This document shows, piece after piece, positions 1 to 10,588 of a stretch of 64,000 nucleotides of DNA; position 1 is the stretch's first letter, and each line of letters opens with the position of its first letter. Below the pieces are notes generated by a model. The model was not told the origin of the DNA and did not search any database. It was given only the letters and a program-made list of their open reading frames with translations. This stretch comes from Toxorhynchites rutilus septentrionalis (lineage: Eukaryota > Arthropoda > Insecta > Diptera > Culicidae). The position numbers were made by a program, and so were the translations under genes. The stretch spans positions 161,733,608 through 161,797,607 of the forward strand of contig NC_073746.1 of NCBI RefSeq assembly GCF_029784135.1. Reading direction: 5' to 3'.

Positions 1-875
1 TCTCGATCAGTATGCAGTGTGCTCTTGGTTTTACACACCGATTTGAAGTGACCAACTTTATTACAACGAAGACATGTCTTCTCCCACGCTGGACATTGTT
101 CTACCTCTCGGTGTCGGTTGTATCCACAGCGCAAGCATCGTTGTTTTGTTCCAGGTGCCTTGAAGGAATTTGAGTAGAGTCGATTCACGGTAGACCCTTC
201 AGCCTCGTAGGGACGATTCATGGAACCTCTATTGGGTTTTAAGTTCATTTTGGCGGACTGGTACCTCACAGACTGAAATGCATTAATCATTTTGATAGCT
301 TCATCAAGAGTCAAACATTCTTTCTCCAATAACTTCTGTCGTAGGTCATCGGAAGTATATTGGATAATTTTGTCCACAATCGCAATATGTCTACTTTCAG
401 TTTCTGTCTTTCCAAAAGAACATTTTTCAGCCTTTTGCTGAACCCGTCAAGCGAATTTTTCGATGCACTCATCATCATCAGGCACCATTGACCAAAACAG
501 AAATATTTCAAAGCTGTCATGGTGCTTAGGTGAAAAGTATTCTGTTAATCTTTCTTTCGCTGCGAGGTATGAATCCATTGTTGCGTTACTATCATCTTTG
601 TCAATTCCAGGAATTCCATAATAGGCACTTTGCAATTCTAAGCCCCCCATAGCAAGCAATTGCATTTTGCGACTTGGGCCATCCGTGACACTAACAGCAG
701 CCATGATGGTTTCGAACCCTCGAATCCATGATCCCCACGCATTTCGAATTTCCGATTATGGCAAATGCTTGTATTTAAAATGTGGTAAGTTGTATGAGGC
801 GGGACTGAAGACCGATAGATTTTGTTGGATTATCGGAGTGTTAATTTCACCTTCGATCAGTTCTGGATCATCCAT
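1..875 (-). pseudogene. Ty3/gypsy-type gag, interrupted by two stops, 3' end outside window
   Basis: Read on the minus strand from an ATG at 875, this is a Gag-like polyprotein of an LTR retrotransposon. The middle has the usual gypsy Gag pattern: a small residue-rich helix, 'YYGIPG', then 'YFSPKHHDSFE'. The C-terminal part, near 150-30, holds two zinc knuckles: CLRCGYNRHREVEQC (CX2CX4HX5C) followed by CLRCNKVGHFKSVC (CX2CX4HX4C), the nucleic-acid binding module. Two in-frame stops break it: TAA at complement 756-758 and TGA at complement 447-449. Reading resumes in the same frame after each, so the lesions are point nonsense changes. Protease and reverse transcriptase would lie beyond position 1. 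The LTR and primer site upstream (2797-2968) fit the same element. Family assignment rests on the knuckle spacing and the central motif; I cannot name the lineage. Confidence 0.8.
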
Positions 876-2796
876 GTTGACTGTATCTGCCAATAATATA
901 TACAAAATATTTTCAATTTAGAGCATTTGCTTTTTCTTGCATGAAATCCAATGATACACATTTAAGTTTATTTATTTATTATATATTTCGACTCAGAATC
1001 TACTCGGCATAATCCAATAGGCACTTTTATTCTGTAACTTGCCATTTGTAATGTTAGTAATTCATTAGAAATCATCAACACAATCATATTTGCTATTTAT
1101 TGCAGCATTTAAGAGCATACATCTCGTCCTTTCAACAATCAACAATCATTCATTTCATCATTCTCGCTACATCCAAGAGCAATCATGGTTTATTGAAATA
1201 AAATTCCAGTGGCCAGCACATTAGTGCTTTTGTTCATTGAATTAATTTCAAATACATCTTTTAAATTTGCAACATAATTCATAATTCCCATATTGATATT
1301 ATTTCCCTTTTCGCAACATCCAAGAGCGCCATACATACACCCTTATGTGTATGTATGTATTGTATTGACGATTTATTCACATAACAACCTTATTTCTCAT
1401 TCCCATCGGTATCGATCCACAAGTGTGAAGAAAAATAGGTTTTTTTTTCTTTTTTTTTTTCAATGAATCACATTCGAATACCATTTGGTATCGTCATTCC
1501 AATTGATTTTTTTCAGTCAACTCAACTGATTTCACCTTTTGTACCACATATGTGCTTTATTTACTGTTGCAGTTCAATTATCTCACTTTCATGTAACCGT
1601 GACCATGACCGTGGCTCTAAAGTTCACGCATGAAATTTTCACACACAAACACAAAGCAGTCTATCGATCCTGCTTCAACGCTGGCAATATTTTCTTCGGC
1701 AATAACAGGCCTACATACTAAGCTGGGTCGGTACATGCTATGAGTGAGGGTAACAGTTTGTCATAAATATTTACGGCGATCGTGCAGTGTTCTGAGCATG
1801 GTGTTAATACTCTTGCTCTCACATGTATCTGGTTGAGTAAGAGAGAGGAGATTATTTCACCCCCCATATTCTTTTACACGTACTGTAATTCATGCTCGGT
1901 CTACTTGTCGTAGCATCCACACATACAATTTCACGACCTTAGCATTTCAATGAATAGGAGAATTATGGATTATGATATGAATATATGTATCGGTTTGAGC
2001 ACACAACATCAACACGAGCAGAATTTGTATAGAAAATATTAGCCTGTAAATGCAAAATACATTTGTGCACAAACAATGAACACTCCAGCTCCGCACACGA
2101 GAGCAAGATTATAATTGAAATTGTAGATAAACTAGCGTTTTCTTCATCAGACCGTAATTGGTCCACTACCAGGCACGGCATCCCTATATCACATTGTCAG
2201 AATATTGAGATAAGTATGACATACCTTTAATCCATAGCATCCAACTTGGACTGTACTGTTTGCTAAGCCATCATGCCTCACATCAACAAACACACTCTCA
2301 CTATTTTTTTTTCAAACACACTATAATTTCCGCTCTCAATATACGCGCACACACTCAATCGTTCTCTTTCACCTCTGGCAAACTCCCATAAATTTCACCA
2401 AACTTCCCAATATGGCGTCTCCAACGGCATCTCTGCACCTCCACGGTATTAACACGTGTTCCATTTGGTAGCCAAAATCAATCTTTTGGTACTTTTCTGC
2501 ATATATTACATTTTTTTTTTTAGAATTGCACTAGCACAGCTCTTTGATATAAAAATGAACAGCACGTTCCCTTAATTCTTTCTATTAAGCTTTTTTTTCT
2601 GCCAGGGTAGATTCTGAGAATCTACCCTGGCAGAAAAAATGAGATTTTTTTTTCTTATTTTATTTTTTTTTACCTGAATATTTCACTTCACTACAGTTTA
2701 ACTTTTTTTTCTAATTTAAACCGAAAATTACACTGCTTATTTTTCTTTTGTAATTCTTTTTATATGTGATATGCGAAACTACTGAGGGTTCACAAC
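876..2796 (-). other. long untranslated leader of the LTR element
   Basis: AT-rich sequence of about 1.9 kb between the primer-binding site and the gag start. I see no coding region. It contains runs of T and a 47-bp near-perfect palindrome at 2593-2639. A leader this long is unusual and may include later insertions. Confidence 0.4.
2593..2639. repeat. 47-bp palindrome (23-bp arms around one base)
   Basis: Left arm 2593-2615 and right arm 2617-2639 are perfect reverse complements around a single G at 2616. The core reads CAGGGTAGATTCT and its complement. The end CAGGGTA resembles the tip of the pogo-like MITE at 15422. It may be a collapsed inverted-repeat element whose interior is gone. Confidence 0.85.
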
Positions 2797-2807
2797 CCTC
2801 GTCGCCA
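2797..2807 (-). promoter_or_regulatory. primer-binding site, tRNA-Ser type
   Basis: On the minus strand TGGCGACGAGG lies 3 bases downstream of the LTR end. It is complementary to a tRNA 3' end CCTCGTCGCCA. From general knowledge, insect tRNA-Ser(GCT) starts GACGAGG, so this primer fits. The match stops after 11 bases. Confidence 0.55.
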
Positions 2808-2810
2808 TCT

Positions 2811-2968
2811 TGTGGTAATCAATAACTTGCACACGCGATAGCTAGGAGCCGAAATATCGGACCGATCACAATGACCGACTGAGTGAGACTGACTTCACTA
2901 TGACGAGAGAGCATACGAGAACCGACACATGTGATGGACATACATGTATATGTGAACTTTCTACCACA
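2811..2968 (-). repeat. short 5' LTR
   Basis: A 158-bp block bounded by perfect 7-bp inverted ends (TGTGGTA ... TACCACA), with TG..CA termini, directly before a primer-binding site and gag in the same orientation. It contains CTCAGTCGG, an arthropod initiator-like sequence. The 3' LTR is outside the window, so the pair cannot be compared. Confidence 0.6.
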
Positions 2969-3172
2969 CATTTGAAAAAAAAAATAAAAATTCAATACTA
3001 AAGTAAAATGTATGAACGATATGTTCCGATGAACAATTGCAAATATAAATATATATATAGAAGGTACATTTGCATATGAAGTAAAATTCTGATTATACGC
3101 GAGCGTAACATGGGCAAATTTATAACACATGCGAATTGAGGCTCTTTTGGTATTAACAAATTCTTCCGCATA

Positions 3173-4470
3173 AAGGATGTTCGGATCAAAAAGTGGTCAA
3201 ACTAAATTGCGTGTAAATCGATTATTTGTTTATTAAAAAAAATCAAAGTATCTTTCTTTCTGAAGTTCAATATGTATAAAAGACGGAAAAAATACTCAGT
3301 TAAGATTCCGGTCGACCTAGGCCAAATTGGCGAGCCTTTCGTATAACGCCTGCCATCAGATTTTGTACAGTCACCTTATCCACTTTCTTCGCCACAGAAC
3401 GCCAGTTTGCTTTGAACTGTTTCTCGCTGCTAACAGTTTTTTTGGGTCTTCTTAAGGTTCTACTTAACTATCGCCCAATATTTTTCGATTGGGCGAAGTT
3501 CTGGTGTGTTGGGAGGGTTCTTATCCCTGGGCACAACCTGCATCTTGTTAGCGGCATACCACTCCATGGCCTTTTTTCCATAATGGCAGGATGCCAAATC
3601 CGGCCAAAACAGCACAGACAAGTCATGTTTCTTCAGGAAAGACAGCAAACGCTTTTGAAGACACTCTTTCACGTAAATTTCCTGGTTGACGGTTCCGGTC
3701 GCAACGAAAATGTCGCTTTTCAAGCCACAGGTACAGATAGCTTGCCAAACGAGATATTTCTTGGCAAACTTTGATAGATTAATATGCTTGAAAATGTCTG
3801 CCACCTTTCCCCTTCCGGTTGCTGTATAATACTCTTGTCCAGGAATCTGCCTGAAGTCTGCCTTGACGTAGGTTTCGTCGTCCATTACCACGCAAACAAG
3901 CTTTTTCAACAATGTCGTATACAGCTTCCGAGATCTTGTTTTTGCCGTAAGGTTTAGCTTATCGTTGCAATTTGGAGTCACTACCTTCTTATAAGTCGAT
4001 AGTCCGGATCATTTTTTAGCTTCATGCGCGGTTGTAGACGATATTCCCAACTTATTTGCGACATCTCGAACGGAGAGGTTGGGGTTGCGCTTGAAAGCGC
4101 TATCCACTCTACTGTTCGTCACTGCGGCTCCCGGCTTTCGATTTCCCCCAGATCCAGGCTTTCTAGTTTTGTCGACTAGAAACACTTTTATTACTTTGGC
4201 GACGGTTGATTTGGCCACATTCAACGGTTTTGCTATTTCTGCGTGCGTGTAGTTTGGATTTTCACGACGCATGTATAAAATGTTGATACGTCGCTCCTCT
4301 TGCTTTGACGCCATTTTGATAACTAAAGATCTAATGTCAAAATCCAAATAGAGGCATCATTCTACACACACACACCTACAAAATGAGGGGTGATCAGGTT
4401 TTTTATATGAATGATTAGAAAAAATACGGCGAATTTAAGTTGACCACTTTTTGATCCGAACACCCTTCAG
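3173..4470 (-). mobile_element. ITm-DD37E mariner-like element
   Basis: The ends carry inverted repeats of about 30 bp built on TGTTCGGATCAAAAAGTGG, flanked by the TA target dinucleotide at 3171-3172 and 4471-4472. The interior encodes one transposase on the minus strand. The tips differ by 3 bases between the ends. It splits a small open frame (4467-4577). Confidence 0.85.
3300..4347 (-). pseudogene. DD37E mariner transposase, nearly intact
   Basis: Encodes a cut-and-paste transposase of the IS630-Tc1-mariner superfamily. The N-terminal part (4347-4012) has paired helix-turn-helix DNA binding: 'EIAKPLNVAKSTVAKVI' and 'SVRDVANKLGISSTTAHEA'. The catalytic triad is visible: Asp in 'VVMDDETYVKADF', Asp in 'FWPDLASCHYGK', and Glu in 'PELRPIEKYWA'. 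There are 37 residues between the last two, the mosquito DD37E signature. Three lesions inactivate it: TGA at complement 4009-4011, TAG at complement 3460-3462, and an extra A in an A-run just downstream, after which the frame returns and runs to TAA at complement 3300-3302. Length (about 345 codons) is normal. Two start codons are possible (4347 or 4314). Confidence 0.85.
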
Positions 4471-4577
4471 TAACTCGTTGTTGTTGATAATTCTTCAATA
4501 TTTTCCTTCGTTGATCGTATTGTTTTCACATATTCACGTTGGAGAGCCTTAACCCTTCTCTTCGTTGACCGAGGCAT
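4467..4577 (-). other. unrecognised basic ORF cut by the mariner
   Basis: A 36-codon frame starting MPRSTKRRVKALQREYVKT, rich in Lys, Arg and Glu, closes on a stop created by the mariner end. If the mariner and one TA are removed, the frame continues without a stop into 3172-2969 (AEEFVNTKRASIRMCYKFAH). It could be a host exon or an older transposon. I do not recognise it. Confidence 0.3.
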
Positions 4578-5440
4578 TTTGATTGAATGTAATACTTTTC
4601 CGTTTACTGTTTCTGAAAGCATAGGCAGCCGTGGCAGTGTTCCGAGCTCTGCAATACAATTTTCTTTTCTAAACGCTATGACTCAGGAATAACATTTTAT
4701 TGAGTGGTTTTTAGAGCTGTTTCGATGATGTTGTCTGGCCTCAGTGTCGAAAAAAAACAATGCTTTCACCAATACAAACAAAACCGAAGATTGAAAAATA
4801 AAAATTTAATTTTCAAAGCACTAGCTCGAGTTTTCCGACGTTTTTCACAATATATTGCGACATATGTAATAAACGGGTAAATGGAATATAATAATTTTGT
4901 AGACTTAGGTCGATAAGACGGTCATTTCTCGGACACAATCCTCTATTATTTATTTTCAAAAAAAACTGAAGCTGAAAGTCATCGTTTGCACGTGGATTTG
5001 TGAATGTACCCTATCAAATACACAGCGCAAAGGGTTATTGGAGTGGTCGATCTAGGGTTTACCCTAGAGCGTCCAGCATCATCTCAAGTATGATCAAGAA
5101 TCTTGACCAACACAATACATGCGAAGGCAAAGAAATCGGAAACTGTCACAACAACGGAAACCAAAGAAATTCGAAACATGACTTCCCCTGTTCAGAAGGC
5201 TGGTTGAACATAAAATCTCGTTAATCGCGACTCAAACCCCATTGAAATGATTTGCCTGCGTTCACTCTAGTAATTTTATCGTTGAAAACATACTACGATC
5301 TGGCCATTCTATCATTAGGAACTTAACATACAATTTTAGGAAAGTTCAGCCATAGGAGCATATCGACAATGTAGATATTGGTGTATGTTTAGTAGACATA
5401 ATTCATAATGACTACCAGAAATTTGAACGTTTTAGAATAA
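4578..5440. other. intergenic, nothing recognised
   Basis: AT-rich sequence without a convincing coding frame or repeat end. Confidence 0.5.
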
Positions 5441-5511
5441 TTTCCACATTTATTACATTCTTATACTCTATGTACAGTACTCAGGTTTGGCTTGGTTGAT
5501 TGGGCATTGTT

Positions 5512-6256
5512 CTAATAATGATGATGACTCAGATGATTCGAGGACAGATGTCCGTGGCTTTGGTAAGCGATTGGGGCAATGTGCGACAACGAAGCATGGG
5601 TCAAAGGAGCGGAATGGTGCGAGATATGGGCAATAGGAGCAGCATGGGAGATGTGAGCCACTGGAGCGGCATGATGAGAGATGGTGGCATGGGACAGAGG
5701 AGCAACAGCATGATGAGAGGCCAAATGGATTGGTTGAGCGATCACTTTATGCACTGGCTGGGCAATCTTGATGTTGGTTGGTTCACGACGGACAACGGCG
5801 TTGAATCCGGAGTGATGATCAGCATGATAGTCAACGATGCGGTGATGCCCATCCGAATCCAGAAGGCTGTATTGTCCATGGACCTCATCTCCGTGACGGG
5901 TTTCGTGTTGACTCTTGATATCTCCGGTATGGTCATCATGAACAGAGTACGAGAATTCGTAATTGGCCGGAGCGTGATGTTCGACATCCTTCACGATGGT
6001 GTGATGGAGTGGAGCAGAGTGAATAGCGGCCACATGATGAACTGGAGCAATATGCTGAACTGGAGCGATATGATGCAGAGATGGAGCATAATGCTGGATG
6101 TTGGAGATCTGATGAGAGGTAGCATATCCGTGCTGTGGAATCAGTCCCGCGCTGGTAGCTGCTACCAGAGTAGCGAATAGAACGAACTGCGGAAAATGTT
6201 AAATTTATTACGAGTGTTTAAATAGTCTGAATTAAGAACATTACTTTAAAAGCCAT
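5512..6256 (-). CDS. RR-2 cuticle protein A, histidine-rich, 2 exons
   Basis: Structural cuticle protein that binds chitin in the procuticle after secretion. Exon 1 is complement 6245-6256 (MAFK), the intron has GT..AG borders, and exon 2 is complement 5512-6186; total 228 residues. The signal peptide (about 1-17) ends '...VAATSA' before GLIPQHGY. Next comes a His/Pro/Ala-rich stretch with repeated [12 protein letters not shown] units. The extended Rebers-Riddiford RR-2 domain (about residues 76-140) carries [36 protein letters not shown] and [11 protein letters not shown] second His/Ala tail ends in LSHHHY. The TATA box is at complement 6326-6333, about 70 bp before the ATG, and a poly(A) signal lies at complement 5449-5454. 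It is divergent from the gene at 7408. Confidence 0.93.
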
Positions 6257-7407
6257 AATGCTGTAGTATAGTGTTGTCTGTACCTCACTACTTTTTCGAA
6301 TGCTCTTGAAAACTCGAAACATGTATTTTTATACCGAATAAGATCTCTCCAAAATGGGTCACACCCCCGACGACCTTCTAGATGTGTATCACTTTTTTCC
6401 AATATCATTTTCCACACGAGTGTAACGTTGTCGATGTCCTCACGAGCCCTCTTACTTCCATTCGATCATTGTACAATTTTCATTTTTGTTTTGGTTTATT
6501 CGATTCACACAAATCGATCTCCCCTATAGGGTGACCTTAAACCAGTTTAATCAAAATGAGAGTTTGTTTTCGTTAACGGAAGAAGAATGCAAGCGGTTAG
6601 CGCGGGTACAACTTGCGACTTGTTTTTGTTTGGTTTTGCTTTTGTCAATAATTCGTTAGAAGTATGGATATATTTTATATGTTAGTTTTTAATGCAAGCG
6701 AACAATAAAAGCAGGAAGCGAACCGAATATTCATTGAGAATGTGCGATAAACTTTATTGTCAAAAAATAGTCTATTTGGAGGTTTCGATAGCTACAGAAT
6801 AGCCGTTGATGATTGTTGCACTCGAGCACTCATGTTATTTGATGAACATTATGTTGAAAAATATGTTGGAAACTTTCGCTGATTTGCAATCTAAGTATAT
6901 TATTACATCATCATAAAAAGTGTATTTGACCACAGAAAGTTGATGTATATTATATTTTATCACTTAAAAAGTATCAATGTTGGCGGGGTGAGCACAATAT
7001 TATGTTTCGTTTCCTGTTGTTTTCATTGCATGCTTCAGCAATTAACACATTTTCTAAAATATTTCCAACGTGTTAGTAGAAAATAGGAATCAAAACAAAA
7101 ACAAGTTGCACTTATAGTTTGCATTCTTATTTCGTTGCCCAAATAACAAACTTTTGCTTTGACTAAACTGGTTTGCGGTCACTCGGGAGGTGGGATTATT
7201 TTGTGTCGATCGAATTCACCAAAATGAGAATGAAAATTGAACCGCTTTATGAGTGGAAGTAAGCAGACTCGTAAGGACATCCACATCGTTACGCTCGTGT
7301 GGAAAATAGTTTTGGAGAGATCTTGTTTGATATAAAAATACGTGCTCCGAGTTTTGTACTGCATTCGAAACAGTAGTGAGATACATACAACACTACACTA
7401 TACCATC
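6257..7407. promoter_or_regulatory. shared upstream region of divergent cuticle genes A and B
   Basis: Both ends carry the same promoter module in opposite orientation: a block built on GAGGACATCGACATCGTTAC and CTCGTGTGGAAAA, then GGTATAAAAATAC (gene A) or GATATAAAAATAC (gene B, TATA 7331-7338). Gene B lacks the 'TGATACACATCTAGAAGG' part found upstream of A, C and D (one base different in C and E). The middle has a conserved element at 6800-6913. Confidence 0.75.
6800..6913 (+). promoter_or_regulatory. conserved noncoding element upstream of cuticle genes, copy 1
   Basis: Its core, TTTGCAATCTAAGTATATTA followed by TTACATCATCA, recurs at 23501-23603 and, inverted, at 35436-35545. Each copy lies upstream of a cuticle gene. 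The flanks also align (CGTTGATGATTGTTG here, CGTTGATTGTTGG in the inverted third copy). Confidence 0.6.
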
Positions 7408-8152
7408 ATGGCTTTCAAGGTAATGTTCTTCACTCAGAATTTTTGAAAATCCGTAATAAATTTAACATCATCCGCAGTTTGTTCTTCTCCCTACATTGTT
7501 AGCAGCTGTCAGCGCTGGATTGATCCCACAGCACGGATATGCTACCTCTCATCAGATCTCCAATATCCAGCACCATGCTCCATCTCTTCATCACATTGCT
7601 CCAGTTCAGCATATTGCTCCAGTTCATCATGTGGCCGCTATTCATTCTGCTCCACTCCATCACACCATCGTGAAGGATGTCGAACACCACGCTCCGGCCA
7701 ATTACGAATTCTCATACTCTGTTCATGATGAACATACCGGAGATATCAAGAGCCAACACGAAACCCGTCACGGAGATGAGGTCCATGGACAGTACAGTCT
7801 GTTGGATTCGGATGGCCACCACCGCATCGTTGACTATCATGCTGATCATCACTCCGGATTCAACGCCGTTGTCCGTCGTGAACCAACCAACGTCAAGATT
7901 GCTCAGCCAGTGCATAAAGTGATCGCTCAACCAATTCATTTGGCCTCCCATCACGCTGTTGCTCCTCTGTCCCATGCCACCATCTCTCATCATGCCGCTC
8001 CAGTGGCTCACATCAGCCATGCTGCTCCTATTGCCCATATCTCGCACCATTCGGCTCCATTGGCCCACGCCGCTCTGTCGCACGTTGCCCCAATTGCATA
8101 CCAAAGCCACGGACATTTGTCTTCCAATCATCTGAATCTTCATCACTACTAG
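7408..8152 (+). CDS. RR-2 cuticle protein B, histidine-rich, 2 exons
   Basis: Secreted chitin-binding cuticle protein and close paralogue of gene A. Exon 1 is 7408-7419 (MAFK) and exon 2 is 7478-8152 after a 58-bp intron ending CCGCAG; 228 residues. The signal peptide ([13 protein letters not shown]) precedes GLIPQHGY, then His-rich repeats, the RR-2 domain ([18 protein letters not shown] ... [14 protein letters not shown]) and the [19 protein letters not shown] tail ending LNLHHY. The start is set by the conserved exon 1 and by its position about 77 bp after the TATA box. A poly(A) signal lies at 8223-8228. The E element at 8254 starts only about 100 bp after the stop. The domain has the family's usual length and no lesion. 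Confidence 0.93.
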
Positions 8153-8253
8153 AATTGTGGAAAAATAACCAAGAAATTCGCAATTGTGAACCAGATTACT
8201 GTATGTAGTGAAATGAATATTAAATAAAAGTAGAAATGATATGAAAGTGTTTT

Positions 8254-10270
8254 GACGTAGGACTACGTCTTTCATTTCTATACCGGGGTGTAAAATCAAA
8301 GTTTCGAAAACGAAAGCGTTACGCCGGAGACCGAGATTTTGAGCGTTAATAGCTCCTAAACAACTGAACGAAATGGTATGATAAACACTTCATTCGAAAG
8401 ATAAAATGTCTACGCGTTATATACTTGTTACTTTTTGATCCAAAAACTTGTTTCAATAGTCTTAAAATTGCTTTCAAAACAGGCTATTGAAATCACCAAT
8501 CGGTATATAAGCGAGCGGCGCTCGGAAATCCACTCAGTTCTAATTGAACAGCGATTGGAGCATGTTGTCGCTGTTGTGGTGAAGCTCTTCATTTATCATG
8601 AAAGCGCGGATGAACGTTGTCACCAAGAGCCTGTTTGTGCACCCTAGGCCAGAAGGGAATCTATCAGGAGGAGAGTGATGCCACAAACGGTTCCCAGGGA
8701 AGACATCGCTACACACACATACACGCGCGGCTATTAACAGGTGGTTATCGAGTTGGCATTAACCACTGGTGGGCTTCCAGTATCGAGGAAAATGTGGAAA
8801 TATCTAATCGTTACTGAGAATAATCTGCCAGTTCCTCTGGGAATTTTCAAAATATATTCATGTGAAAGAGTTTAATTGAATGTTTTCTATCCATGTAACA
8901 CTGTGACCAAATATGTTTCAATCAAGTGCTATTAACAGGTGGTTATCGAGTTGGCATTAACCACTGGTGGGCTTCCAGTATCGAGGAAAATGTGGAAATA
9001 TCTAATCGTTACTGAAAATAATCTGCCAGTTTCTTTGGGAATTTTCAAAATATATTCATGTGAAAGAGTTTAATTGAATGTTTTCTATCCATGTAACACT
9101 GTGACCAAATATGTTTCAATCAAGTGCTATTAACAGGTGGTTATCGAGTTGGCATTAACCACTGGTGGGCTTCCAGTATCGAGGAAAATGTGGAAATATC
9201 TAATCGTTACTGAAAATAATCTGCCAGTTCCTTTGGGAATTTTCAAAATATATTCATGTGAAAGAGTTTAATTGAATGTTTTCTATCCATGTAACACTGT
9301 GACCAAATACATTTGGTTTTGTGGTTTTTCAATCAATCGCAATTAACAGGATAGCTTCAGAAGATTATTCTTCCCCATCAGTAGGATATTTCCGTATCCA
9401 ATATTGTATGCGCCCGCAATCGATTATTGCTCAGTCGCCGAAAGTTCCGAGCTCAGAGAGTTCATTCCCCTCTAGTTTGCCTTCCAAATTGCCATCGTAA
9501 ACCACACCTTCTCTCGATTCAATCACACACAAAAAGCATACTTAAGCGATATTCTGGTGGTGAAACACATTCATTTTTCGTGAGGACATCGACAAGACAA
9601 CATCGTTGCCTAACGTGCTGGAGGAGGTGGACGGCGAAGGATCGACACATACACGCGCAGAACTCTTTCCGTTAGGATGCCATTCAGCATCGAGAAAGTT
9701 CCGGAAAGATCTAATCATTGCTGGAAAATAATCTGCCAGTTCCTTGGGAATTTTCAAAATATATTCATGTGAAAGAGTTTAATTGAATGTTTTCTATCCA
9801 TGTTACACTGTGGCCAAATATGTTTCAATCAAGTGCTATTAACAGGTGGTTATCGAGTTGGCATTAACCACTGGTGGGCTTCCAGTATCGAGGAAAATGT
9901 GGAAATATCTAATCGTTACTGAAAATAATCTGCCAGTTCCTTTGGGAATTTTCAAAATATATTCATGTGAAAGAGTTTAATTGAATGTTTTCTATCCATG
10001 TTACACTGTGACCAAATACATTAGGTTTTGTGGTTTTTCAATCAATCGCAATCAACAGGATAGCTTCTGAAGATTATTCTTCCCCATCAGTAGGATATTT
10101 CCGTATCCAATATTGGATGCATAAAACCTTGTGCCTCCAACGTAACGCTCTCGTTTTCGAAGTTCTCCAAATATTCATTCATTCAGATTCAACTTCATAC
10201 AAATGATCTCTAAATCAACGATAGTCCTACGTCACCCTTGCGGTTATACCATAGATATAACCCACTTCCT
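8254..10270 (+). mobile_element. E element copy 1, unclassified, with tandem repeats
   Basis: One end is GACGTAGGACTACGTC (8254-8269), the other ends CCCACTTCCT (10270). The sequence is flanked by GTTTT at 8249-8253 and 10271-10275, an apparent 5-bp target duplication. About 37 bp inside the right end the inverted motif TAGTCCTACGTC recurs (10222-10233), so the ends are related but offset. Inside, in order: a TATA/initiator-like module (8504-8540), then 198-bp monomers (starting 8731, 8929, 9127), one longer monomer (about 9250-9760), another short one, and the right end. No transposase is present, so this is non-autonomous. It fits no superfamily that I can name. Confidence 0.75.
8504..8540 (+). 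promoter_or_regulatory. TATA plus initiator core promoter-like module in E copy 1
   Basis: TATATAA at 8504-8510 and the arthropod initiator TCAGT at 8534-8538 are spaced 32 bases from T to A, the normal spacing for RNA polymerase II. The module is kept in the other E copies, for example 38984-39024 and on the minus strand near 53760-53800. Confidence 0.5.
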
Positions 10271-10409
10271 GTTTTTTTTCATAATTTTATCGATTTCATC
10301 TTCCAGTTGTCCTGTTCAAAATAATATGACATAATTAAAAACAAAATTCCATTTTATTTCTTACCAGAAATTTGATGCAGATCATGAGAATCTCATCGAT
10401 AAAATTACC

Positions 10410-10588
10410 ATGAGGATCTACACCCAAGCGTTGGCAGAGCACATTTCATCTTTGGCAGAAATGATGCCATTTCGTGTGCTGGAGAGTCAAATACGCAAAG
10501 AATGAGCTGTTTTAAAGGCTTAAAAACGGTTTGTATGTATGCGAGCGGACATCTCTTTCTGTTTTCTTTTCTCATTTCATTTGGGATT
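10410..10588 (-). repeat. fragment of a SINE-like repeat
   Basis: Matches the right part of the repeat at 55385-55965 in inverse orientation (GATGCCATTTCGTGTGC ... TCTCATTTCATTTGGGATTG). The part with the tRNA-like promoter is missing here. Confidence 0.6.

Noticed and set aside
5500..6180. Long open frames opposite every cuticle gene (150-226 codons, Met/Ser/Trp-rich), also at 22233-22853, 29755-30219, 36249-36815, 44994-45509 and 46511-47146
   Set aside because: They arise because His codons CAT/CAC read as ATG/GTG on the other strand and because Leu and Ser codons that would give stops are rare. The composition follows the sense gene and there is no separate start context.
9427..9675. 82-codon frame repeated in E copies (also 51323-51571, 52432-52680, shorter at 13300 and 42496)
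   Set aside because: It is the same 512-bp monomer each time and is conserved as a repeat. It lacks a recognisable domain, and frames in the other copies are truncated, so it is probably not a protein.
8254..10270. E tandem monomers considered as a CRISPR-like array
   Set aside because: Repeats of 198 bp without spacers, in a eukaryotic genome and bounded by transposon ends.
8254..10270. E elements as Helitrons or ordinary TIR transposons
   Set aside because: No CTRR end or TC start, and an apparent 5-bp duplication argues against Helitrons. The terminal sequences are not inverted copies at the tips, so a plain TIR element does not fit either.
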